A DNA stretch of 13,342 nucleotides. Source: Candidatus Fermentibacterota bacterium (lineage in GTDB: Bacteria > Fermentibacterota > Fermentibacteria > Fermentibacterales > JCC-6). This document shows positions 7,356 to 13,342 of the stretch, piece after piece. Both the position numbers and the translations under genes were made by a program. The notes beneath the pieces are model-generated. The model was not told the DNA's origin, made no database searches, and saw only the letters and a list, made by a program, of their open reading frames with translations. The stretch is taken from the NCBI GenBank assembly GCA_030607835.1, contig JAUWJE010000020.1, forward strand, positions 1-13,342, written 5' to 3'. Numbering within the stretch: the first letter of the stretch is position 1; every line of letters begins with the position of its first letter.

Positions 7356-8278
7356 TGAGAATCATCTATCTTGGAACTTCATCGTTTGCGCTGCCTCCCC
7401 TCAGATCAATAATGGAATCCGTTCATGAATTGGTTCTTGTTGTTACAAGACCACCAAGAGGAGCTTGAAGAGGACGAAAGCCAAGGAATCCTCCAGTAGC
7501 GGAATATGCTGTGGCGCATAAACTTGAGTTACTGCAGCCAGAAAAATTGACCAACGATGTAATCGATTATCTGCATAATCTTGAGCCTGATATAATGGTT
7601 TCAGCCGCGTATGGAGCCTGGCTTCCGAATAAGCTTCTTGAATCAGCACCACTTGGAGTGGTCAACATTCACCCATCACTCCTGCCGGCATACAGAGGAG
7701 CTGCCCCTGTCACAAGAGCGATTATTGATGGAGCAGAGGAGACCGGAGTCTCATTCATGCTGACAGACAGCGGATGGGATACCGGCCCATTGCTTGAGAG
7801 CTACAGAGAGAGAATCATGGGGGATGACACTACAGGACTTCTGGAAGAAAGGCTTTCACATATTGCTGCATCACATATGCAGACAGTTCTTGAAAGATAT
7901 GCTGCAGGTGAGATTATTCCTGAACCTCAAAAAGGTGAAACCGTTTATGCTGATAAAATAACATCAGAGGAAACATGGCTGGATTGGAATAGATCTGCTG
8001 AATTCCTGGAGCGGCAGGTAAGGGCATTTCAACCGTATCCAGGAGCCAGAACCGAATATTCCGGGACGATGCTCAAGATAATCAAGGCTTCACCGGTCTC
8101 GATTGAAGCAGCACCGGGAGAGGTTACAATCGAAGATGATATGCTGTTTGTTGGCTGCTGCAAGGGAAGTCTTAAAATACTGACTCTACAGCCAGCATCG
8201 AAGCGAGTCATGGATACGGCAGATTTCCTCAGGGGAATCTCAATGAAAACAGGAGATATACTTGGAAGTAAAGAGTAA
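7355..8278 (+). CDS. fmt: Methionyl-tRNA formyltransferase, interrupted by one in-frame TGA at codon 38
   Basis: Fmt transfers a formyl group from 10-formyl-THF to initiator Met-tRNA. Translating from ATG 7355 gives a family-like start (MRIIYLGTSSFALPPL) to V-V-T-R-P-P-R-G-A, then TGA (7466-7468). The same frame continues without a gap as RGRKPRNPPVAEYAVAH and runs to TAA 8278. Ignoring the TGA, the protein is 307 codons, normal for Fmt. The TGA aligns with the conserved glycine of the E. coli PAGRGKK loop. Catalytic residues are intact: N104 and H106 in VNIHPSLLP, and D142 in SGWDTG, with the C-terminal domain following. There are no frameshifts or other decay. Possible causes are a GGA-to-TGA nonsense change, a sequencing error or recoding. 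A restart at GTG 7511 would lose the N-terminal part of the Rossmann fold. Confidence 0.88.
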
Positions 8279-8966
8279 GATAAATACCCTGTATCAGGGT
8301 GGTTTGCTTCTTTTCTCAATTGCTCCTTCAGCGATTGTGTTTCTTGTACTGATCGCTGCTGGAGCTGGTTTTCTCTGGTCTCTTGCTTCAGCCCTGATTA
8401 TCCTGTTCGCCATTCAGATCACGGGTCTGCTTTATGGAAGTGGAATAATCAGAAACCCTCTCATACTCAGGATCTCATTCTGGACATTGAAGATGATGCA
8501 GCCTGTTCTTTCCATGCCTGATCATACACCTGAGAAGATGGTTATAGCGATGAATAACCGTAAAGCCATCTCTGAATGCTCAAGGAAATTCACTGGAGAT
8601 GAAACACTTATTCTCGTTCCTCACTGCCTGCAGAATCATGAGTGTTCCCACAGATTGACATTCAATCCTGAATCCTGCGAGAGATGCGGCAAATGCCCGA
8701 TTGGAGATCTGCTTGAGATAAGGAGCAGATTCAATGCGCATTTTGCCATTGCATCAGGAGGCACTTCCGCGAGAAGGATTGTAGAGCGGATAGAACCTTC
8801 ACTTATTATTGCTGTTGCCTGTCCTGTAGATCTTTCTCTTGGAATCCTTGATGTACACCCGGTTACAACTGTAGGAGTTCTCAATGAATGGCGGAACGGG
8901 CCATGTTTTGATACATGGGTCAACCCCGCTGAACTTGAAGCTGCTCTGGAGATGTTTCTTCAATAA
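8262..8966 (+). CDS. DUF116-family membrane protein with cysteine cluster
   Basis: Family of unknown function. Two adjacent membrane helices (about 15-35 and 37-58) anchor a cytoplasmic domain with many cysteines. These are C122 and C128 in PHCLQNHECSH, C139, C142 and C145 in ESCERCGKCP, and C187 and C215. The spacing suggests a metal or Fe-S site, which is inference. The start is TTG 8262, supported by AGGAG at 8251-8255 with a 6-nt spacer; no better in-frame start precedes the membrane segment. It overlaps fmt by 17 nt, so it belongs to the def-fmt operon. From general knowledge, this def-fmt-DUF116 order recurs in anaerobic lineages and may reflect a link to translation or RNA metabolism. 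Confidence 0.85.
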   Translation: MEVKSKINTLYQGGLLLFSIAPSAIVFLVLIAAGAGFLWSLASALIILFAIQITGLLYGSGIIRNPLILRISFWTLKMMQPVLSMPDHTPEKMVIAMNNRKAISECSRKFTGDETLILVPHCLQNHECSHRLTFNPESCERCGKCPIGDLLEIRSRFNAHFAIASGGTSARRIVERIEPSLIIAVACPVDLSLGILDVHPVTTVGVLNEWRNGPCFDTWVNPAELEAALEMFLQ

Positions 8967-8977
8967 TCTGTCGCACG

Positions 8978-8997
8978 AAATCATCGGATTTATTTTA
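8978..8997 (+). terminator. Possible weak terminator between convergent DUF116 and pepF genes
   Basis: AAATC (8978-8982) and GATTT (8987-8991) form a 5-bp stem with a 4-nt loop, followed by the T-rich ATTTTAT. It lies in the 23-bp gap between two convergent genes and reaches a few bases into the pepF end. The stem is short and AT-rich, so confidence is low. Confidence 0.25.
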
Positions 8998-10807
8998 TCG
9001 TAAGCATGCCCTCGAGTTCTGTCAGAGTACTGTTCATCTTCTGCAGTGCGGAATTCACAGGTGCCGGTGTGGAGAGATCAACACCAGTTCCCTTGAGTAG
9101 CTCCAGAGGCGCCTTGGACGAGCCACCTTCAAGGAATTCGATGAAGTTTTCAACTACTCCTTCATCACCCGCGATTATCCTCGATGAAATGTCAACAGCG
9201 GAAGCCAGACCTGTCGCGTACTTGTATACATAGAAATTGTAGTAGAAGTGTGGAATCCGGGACCATTCGTATGCAATCACCGTGTCGGTGTCATCGAAGG
9301 CGAAGCTGTCTCCGTGGTAGAGTTTTACCAGCTTGAGGTATTCTTCGTTCAATAAGTCCGGTGTGAGGGATCCTCCTGCTTCAACATGTTCGTGTATGTA
9401 TTTCTCGAATTCAGCGAACATGGTCTGTCTCACAAGAGTTGATCTGAATTTGCTCAGGAGATGGTCAAGAAGATATGCTTTTTCATCTCTGTTATTCGTT
9501 CTTTTCAACATGAGATCGATGAGAAGCATCTCGTTTGTGGTGGAAGCAACCTCGGCAAGAATTATCTTGTATGATGCCATATGAAACGGCTGAGCTTTCT
9601 TTGAAAGAAGGCTGTGCATGGAATGCCCTGCCTCATGAGCAAGTGTGAAGACACTGCGAAGGGTTCCATTAAAATTGTGCAGGATATATGGATAGGAATC
9701 ATAACAGCCACCTGAGTATGCGCCTGATCTCTTGCCTTTGTTCTCGTATTTATCAGCCCATCTATCCTCGAAACCCTTTTTCAGTGTGTTTACATAGTCA
9801 CTTCCAAGTGGAGCTACAGCTTCAAGAGTGAGATCTACTGCTTCATTCCAGGTATACTCTCCTTTTGATTCAGGCACGATCGAAACCTGCGCATCATACA
9901 GACGCATTGGATCGAGTTCCAGAACACTCTTGCGCAAGTTAAAATACCTGTAAAGCGTAGGAAAATTATTGTGAACAGATTCGATCAGAGAATCGTACAC
10001 TGCTGTACTGACCCTGTCATTGAAAAGGGAGGAAGCCAGTGCCGAACTGTGCTTCTTTACTCTGGCGTAAAATATATCTGTACGCACCTGACCTTCAAGC
10101 AGAGCAGCCTGAGTTGCTATGTTTCCGGAGATCTCACTGTAAAATCCCTCGAAGGCTTCCTTTCTTACTCTTCTGTCTTTGTTCTGAAGGAATGCACCGA
10201 AGTTACCGTTTGTCAGTTTAGCAGGATGTCCCTCTCCATCAACAATTTCTGGAAGCCTCGCCGGCATATCGACATTATTCAATTTACCGAATACAGTGAT
10301 GAATCCCTCTTTAATCTCTCCTGACATTGCGATGAGTTTCTCTTCTTTATCCGAAAGAGTGTGCGGACGATATCTGAGTATGTTCTCCAGCCAGATTCTA
10401 TAAGGAGCCAGTTCAGGAGTTACCAGCCATGATTCAATGGTATTCTGAGATATTGAAAGCAGCTCGGGAGTAAAGAATGAATGAGCGGTTCTCACCTCAA
10501 CGGTTCTGCTTGAGATTTTCGCAGCAAGACCGCTGTAGTGTGAGTTGCTCAGATCCTCATCTCTCTTCATACCTGCGTACGTTGAAAGCCTGTAAATAAG
10601 CTTGCTCTGTGCGAGTATCTCCTCGACTGCGGATTTAAGAACTTCCGGGGATTCGCTCAGTCTTCCCACCCACTGTTTGAAGCTGTCAGCAAATGCATCC
10701 GTTCTGTTGAAATCCTTCTCCCACTCATCTTCTGATGCATAAATGGCTTCTACAGCCCATCGATCATTCAGCGGGACTTCATTTCTATTCCTGAGTGCTT
10801 TTGACAT
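8990..10807 (-). CDS. pepF: Oligoendopeptidase F (M3 family zinc metallopeptidase)
   Basis: Cytoplasmic zinc endopeptidase that degrades oligopeptides. At 605 aa it has the normal PepF length. The zinc site HEAGH is at residues 391-395 (H391, catalytic E392, H395), with E419 in ILAEVASTTNEM as the likely third ligand. Other family blocks are GKRSGAYSGGCYDSYPYI just before it, and YYNFYVYKYATGLASA near the C-terminus. No signal peptide is seen. ATG at 10805-10807 on the minus strand is preceded by GGAAGGA-type purine sequence. The gene runs opposite to its neighbours, ends 23 bp from DUF116, and starts 3 nt after the stop of a 39-codon fragment that may be translated with it. Confidence 0.93.
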   Translation of the reverse strand: MSKALRNRNEVPLNDRWAVEAIYASEDEWEKDFNRTDAFADSFKQWVGRLSESPEVLKSAVEEILAQSKLIYRLSTYAGMKRDEDLSNSHYSGLAAKISSRTVEVRTAHSFFTPELLSISQNTIESWLVTPELAPYRIWLENILRYRPHTLSDKEEKLIAMSGEIKEGFITVFGKLNNVDMPARLPEIVDGEGHPAKLTNGNFGAFLQNKDRRVRKEAFEGFYSEISGNIATQAALLEGQVRTDIFYARVKKHSSALASSLFNDRVSTAVYDSLIESVHNNFPTLYRYFNLRKSVLELDPMRLYDAQVSIVPESKGEYTWNEAVDLTLEAVAPLGSDYVNTLKKGFEDRWADKYENKGKRSGAYSGGCYDSYPYILHNFNGTLRSVFTLAHEAGHSMHSLLSKKAQPFHMASYKIILAEVASTTNEMLLIDLMLKRTNNRDEKAYLLDHLLSKFRSTLVRQTMFAEFEKYIHEHVEAGGSLTPDLLNEEYLKLVKLYHGDSFAFDDTDTVIAYEWSRIPHFYYNFYVYKYATGLASAVDISSRIIAGDEGVVENFIEFLEGGSSKAPLELLKGTGVDLSTPAPVNSALQKMNSTLTELEGMLTIK

Positions 10808-10810
10808 TTC

Positions 10811-10930
10811 TCAATATTCCTTCCAAAATTCAATTTCTCTACTTTCCGAGCCGACTGATGATGCGGTAACCGAATCTTCGACGACCATCTCAACCGTGAA
10901 CTCAGATCCTGTGAGATATTTCAGTTCCAT
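10811..10930 (-). pseudogene. 39-codon ORF resembling the N-terminus of a FlK-like (hotdog) thioesterase; probable remnant
   Basis: On the minus strand, ATG at 10928-10930 opens a 39-codon frame ending with TGA at 10811-10813, three bases before pepF. It reads MELKYLTGSEFTVEMVVEDS, then VTASSVGSES and an unrelated-looking end, REIEFWKEY. The pattern V-x-E-D-x-x-T-A-x-x-x-G-S resembles the opening of FlK-like acyl-CoA thioesterases, in which the active-site region should follow at once. It is missing here. The simplest reading is a gene cut by deletion during fusion to the pepF upstream region. Alternatively it is a small leader peptide coupled to pepF. The similarity is from memory and short, so confidence is modest. 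Confidence 0.35.
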
Positions 10931-11031
10931 AATAGTTATCCCGAAAAAAGTACATTATGGAGGAGTTACTATAAACAGAAACACTAATATACTTGAAGGC
11001 TCCATCTTATCAAGATTTACTACACAAAGTA

Positions 11032-11062
11032 TTGTTGTTCGAGACCAATGGTAATGTATATT
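11032..11062 (+). promoter_or_regulatory. Candidate sigma-70-type promoter for the lipoprotein gene
   Basis: TTGTTC (11035-11040), also readable as TTGTTG from 11032, is followed after 16 nt by TATATT (11057-11062). A strong ribosome binding site, GGGAGG (11071-11076), precedes ATG 11082. The leader would be only about a dozen bases. The rest of the 10931-11031 stretch shows nothing I can name. Confidence 0.3.
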
Positions 11063-11081
11063 ATCCGATTGGGAGGTTCTG

Positions 11082-11849
11082 ATGAAGATGCTTTTCTATC
11101 TTTTTATCATTCTAGCGCTGCTCTCCAGTTCCTGTTCTGATAATTCAGGTGAATCGGATGAGAACGTTCTTGAAATTGGACATCTAAAAAGTACGATCGT
11201 GTCTCCAGGGGATGCAATCAGCGGTCTTGCCTGGGGAGCAGGCTTGCTATGGGCAGTTGATGCTTCTTCTAATACGATTTACAGTATCAATACATCAACA
11301 GGTGATATAGTTGAATCCTTCCCCTTGAGTCATTCCGGCAGTCTCAGAGCCACAGGTCTGGCTTTCAGTGAGGAACATGATATTCTTCTTGTGGGATTCT
11401 GGGATTACGGTACTACCGGGTACGTTTACCAGTACACTCCCGATGGTCTTTATAAGGGATCGACAAGCATGTGTGGTGGTTGAGGTAACCCTGTCTCGTC
11501 GGTGACGGGACTTGCAGCCCACATGGACTATCTATATCTCTCATCAAGAGCACAGCGCCGAGCCTACAGATACTCACTGCCAGGCATGTATGGACAGAGT
11601 GCTTCGACTAGATTCGGGAATGCCAGCAGAACGAGAGACATAGCCAGGGATTCGGAAGGCCTGATTTGGGTTGCAACCGATGATTATAGAACACCTCTGC
11701 ATTGCTACAATACATCAGGAACGATGGTGTCGAGTATAAGTGGAGATGTCGTATCTTCAGCTGCCGGAATTGCTATTGATAATGAGGGGAACCTCTGGGT
11801 CAGCAATAACGAGGATGGTATCATCTGCTGTATTGATTTTCTAATATAG
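11082..11849 (+). CDS. Beta-propeller lipoprotein with in-frame TGA: candidate selenoprotein (CxxU)
   Basis: Function unrecognised. The N-terminus is a lipoprotein signal (hydrophobic 4-14, then SSSC with C18 as the likely lipidated cysteine). About five repeats of 40-50 residues follow, each with a GLAW/GLAF/GIAI strand, a LLWAVD or LWVSN strand and a Y-x-Y or I-Y-x-I strand. This is the pattern of NHL/SMP-30-like beta-propellers. At codon 134 (11481-11483) an in-frame TGA interrupts the third repeat. Translation resumes in frame as GNPVSSVTGLAAHMDYLYLS and runs to TAG 11849, so the full reading is 255 codons. The local peptide is M-C-G-G-[TGA]-G-N, a CxxU arrangement in an inter-blade loop. 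A SECIS-like hairpin follows. Alternatives are a nonsense mutation or a base error. No selABCD genes are in this window. Confidence 0.7.
11484..11511 (+). promoter_or_regulatory. SECIS-like hairpin directly downstream of the lipoprotein TGA
   Basis: GTCTCGTC (11493-11500) pairs with GACGGGAC (11504-11511) over 8 bp with one G-U wobble, closing a 3-nt loop GGU (11501-11503). Seventeen bases separate the TGA from the loop. Bacterial SECIS elements, which SelB binds to insert selenocysteine, are described as a stem-loop just after the UGA. Their G-containing small apical loop lies about 16-37 nt downstream. This element meets that description. It lies inside the reading frame, as bacterial SECIS elements do. 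Confidence 0.5.
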
Positions 11850-11864
11850 CCGGTGCGGCTGGTT
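11847..11864 (+). terminator. Short GC hairpin at the lipoprotein stop codon, possible weak terminator
   Basis: AGCCG (11848-11852) and CGGCT (11856-11860) form a perfect 5-bp stem with loop GTG, extendable by a T-G pair. Only GGTTTCC follows rather than a T-run, so termination would be weak. Confidence 0.25.
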
Positions 11865-11891
11865 TCCTCAAAAGAACTTAGCATTTATAAT
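11863..11891 (+). promoter_or_regulatory. Candidate promoter for the cysteine desulfurase gene
   Basis: A perfect TATAAT lies at 11886-11891. The best -35 at 17-nt spacing is TTTCCT (11863-11868), which is poor. The 95-bp gap and the ATG at 11945 leave room for a leader of about 45-50 nt. Confidence 0.35.
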
Positions 11892-11944
11892 TCTCGAATC
11901 AGTGGGGATTATTTCAATCTTGTGAATACCGGGGTGATGAAAAT

Positions 11945-13336
11945 ATGCGCGATTGTATATACGGTCTTAATGTGAAGGTTCCGCTTCTGGATGGAAGCAT
12001 GGTGCGTTATGTGAATCTTGATAATGCTGCCAGTACACCCCCGCTTGTGCCGGTTGTGGATGCTGTCACGGAACTGGCGTCACTCTACTCCAGTGTTCAT
12101 CGAGGAACCGGATTCAAATCAAGGCTTTGTACAGACGCATACGATCGTGCCCATGAGATAATCGCGGAATTCGTTGGAGCGGGTACCGAACTGAACACGG
12201 TCATTTTTGTGAAGAATGCCACAGAAGCCATCAACAAGCTCTCACACAGGATAAGCATCCCGGAAGATTCAATAGTGATATCCACCTCTATGGAGCATCA
12301 CTCTAATGACCTGCCTTGGCGTGATCATTTCAGAACATTATACGTCAAAGTTACGGATGATGGACGCTTTGACGAAGAACATTTCGACACGCTTCTCAAA
12401 GAGAACGCCGGGAAAATAGCCCTTGTGACAGTAACCGGCGCGTCAAACGTGACCGGTTACATTCAACCTGTTCACCGTCTTGCCATGAAAGCGCATGAAG
12501 CCGGAGCGAGGATAATGGTTGATGCCGCCCAGCTTGCTCCGCACAGGCGGATAGATATGAAATCCGATGATGATCCGGAACATCTGGATTTCCTTGTAAT
12601 TGCGGGACACAAGATGTATGCCCCCTACGGAACCGGGGCTCTTATCGGTCCGAAGCAGGAGTTTCTTAGCAGTGGTCCTGATTACAGCGGAGGAGGAACA
12701 GTCGATATAGTTACTCCCGATGAAGTACACTGGGCTGGAATGCCGGACAGAGATGAAGCAGGCAGTCCTAACGTAATCGGAGCCGTTGCTATGGCTGTTG
12801 CAGCGAAAGCTCTGATGGCAAAGGGATTGGATACAATCGCGGAGCATGAAAGAAAACTAACCGCTTACGCGCTGCAGAAACTTGGTGACATGTCAGGTAT
12901 ACATGTATATGGAGAGACTGATCCCGCAAAGGCGCATGAAAAAGTGGGTGTGATACCTTTCAATCTGGAGGGTACTGATCATGCTCTTCTCGCTGCAATT
13001 GCCGGATACGAAGCTGGAGTCGGTGTAAGAAACGGTTGTTTCTGCGCTCATCCCTATGTGGTGAAAATCCTCAACCTCGGTAATAGTGAGATGATGACCT
13101 GGCGGGATCAATTCCTGAAGGGGGATAAATCCAGAATGCCGGGTATGGTCAGAATGAGTTTCGGTTGCTACAGCAACATGGAGGATGTTGATCGCCTCAT
13201 GGAAGCGCTTCAGATGATTCAGAATGGTGATTATTCAGGTGATTACCATCAGATTCCGAAAACCGGCGAATTTGTACCAAAGAACTTTACTGATGATTAC
13301 ACACTTTTCTGGGATCCTTACGGGAATGAAATGTGA
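11945..13336 (+). CDS. SufS/Csd-like cysteine desulfurase (class V aminotransferase fold)
   Basis: PLP enzyme expected to take sulfur from cysteine (many relatives also release selenium from selenocysteine). Landmarks in order: LDNAASTPP (25-33), VHRGTGFKS (51-59), NATEAIN (91-97), MEHHSNDLPW (116-125; H118/H119 stack on PLP), VDAAQ (192-196; D193 and Q196 bind PLP) and GHKMYAPYGTG (221-231; Schiff-base K223). The active-site loop is RNGCFCAHP (362-370). C367 aligns with the catalytic cysteine of SufS (GHHC), and C365 is an extra nearby cysteine. At 463 aa it is about 50 residues longer than SufS, with an insert near 372-400 and a tail after about 428. GGGG (11931-11934) precedes ATG 11945. 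No sufB/C/D or iscU partner is in view. The substrate is not certain. Confidence 0.85.
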   Translation: MRDCIYGLNVKVPLLDGSMVRYVNLDNAASTPPLVPVVDAVTELASLYSSVHRGTGFKSRLCTDAYDRAHEIIAEFVGAGTELNTVIFVKNATEAINKLSHRISIPEDSIVISTSMEHHSNDLPWRDHFRTLYVKVTDDGRFDEEHFDTLLKENAGKIALVTVTGASNVTGYIQPVHRLAMKAHEAGARIMVDAAQLAPHRRIDMKSDDDPEHLDFLVIAGHKMYAPYGTGALIGPKQEFLSSGPDYSGGGTVDIVTPDEVHWAGMPDRDEAGSPNVIGAVAMAVAAKALMAKGLDTIAEHERKLTAYALQKLGDMSGIHVYGETDPAKAHEKVGVIPFNLEGTDHALLAAIAGYEAGVGVRNGCFCAHPYVVKILNLGNSEMMTWRDQFLKGDKSRMPGMVRMSFGCYSNMEDVDRLMEALQMIQNGDYSGDYHQIPKTGEFVPKNFTDDYTLFWDPYGNEM

Positions 13337-13342
13337 AGGAGA
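13337..13342 (+). promoter_or_regulatory. Probable ribosome binding site of the next gene
   Basis: AGGAGA directly follows the desulfurase stop and ends at the window edge. It suggests that a closely spaced downstream gene belongs to the same operon. Confidence 0.5.

Noticed and set aside
7469..7494. GAGGA (7470-7474) and TCCTC (7489-7493) hairpin right after the fmt TGA as a SECIS element
   Set aside because: The 14-nt loop begins only 6 nt after the TGA, too close for the known bacterial SECIS geometry, and the arms are explained by coding sequence.
7355..8278. Frameshift as the cause of the split fmt gene
   Set aside because: Both halves are in the same frame and the alignment to the family needs no insertion or deletion; only a TGA replaces the expected glycine codon.
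9971..10324. 117-codon plus-strand ORF inside pepF
   Set aside because: Antisense shadow of a well-supported coding gene.
10743..11054. 103-codon plus-strand ORF spanning the pepF 5' end
   Set aside because: It is largely antisense to pepF and the thioesterase-like fragment, with no recognisable domain or ribosome binding site.
1..13342. Genome-wide TGA=Gly or TGA=Trp code
   Set aside because: TGA is the natural stop of surA, ftsE, ftsX, def and the desulfurase gene, and two of these stops overlap the next gene's start in the usual ATGA manner.
1..13342. CRISPR arrays, insertion sequences, tRNA or rRNA genes
   Set aside because: Looked for spaced repeats, transposase motifs, terminal repeats and tRNA-like folds by eye; none was convincing.

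Overview
The window reads as a chromosomal housekeeping region of an uncultured, probably anaerobic, Gram-negative bacterium. GC content looks moderate (mid-40s by eye). Three exported parvulin-type folding factors and a signal-bearing lipoprotein imply an outer membrane. A DUF116 protein next to def-fmt is typical of anaerobes. An FCB-group or similar candidate-phylum bacterium is a guess; no rRNA or tRNA is present to place it.

Layout: (a) 3-1211, the 3' end of mfd. (b) 1466-4430, three consecutive periplasmic PPIase/SurA-type chaperones. (c) 4411-6685, an overlapping or tightly spaced run: an S4 RNA-binding protein (RqcP/Hsp15 type), ftsE, ftsX and yajC. (d) a 139-bp gap with a long imperfect inverted repeat, then def, fmt and a DUF116 membrane protein (6825-8966). 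(e) pepF on the minus strand (8990-10807), preceded by a 39-codon fragment that resembles the N-terminus of a thioesterase. (f) on the plus strand, a beta-propeller lipoprotein (11082-11849) and a SufS/Csd-type cysteine desulfurase (11945-13336). An AGGAGA at the last bases probably serves the next gene.

The most interesting signal is that two genes are each interrupted by one in-frame TGA while the reading frame continues intact. In the lipoprotein, the TGA (11481-11483) gives the peptide M-C-G-G-U-G, a CxxU redox-type motif. It is followed after 9 nt by an 8-bp hairpin with a GGT loop, and the loop starts 17 nt after the TGA. This matches the general bacterial SECIS description, so the gene is a candidate for a previously undescribed selenoprotein. 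In fmt, the TGA (7466-7468) falls where the family has a conserved glycine, so a GGA-to-TGA nonsense change, a sequencing error or another form of recoding is more likely there. TGA ends at least five other genes in the window, so wholesale reassignment of TGA is not supported.

Functionally, the window combines DNA repair coupled to transcription (Mfd), envelope protein biogenesis (PPIases, YajC), division and cell-wall hydrolase control (FtsEX), N-terminal formylation and deformylation (Fmt/Def), peptide turnover (PepF) and sulfur (possibly selenium) mobilisation (desulfurase).
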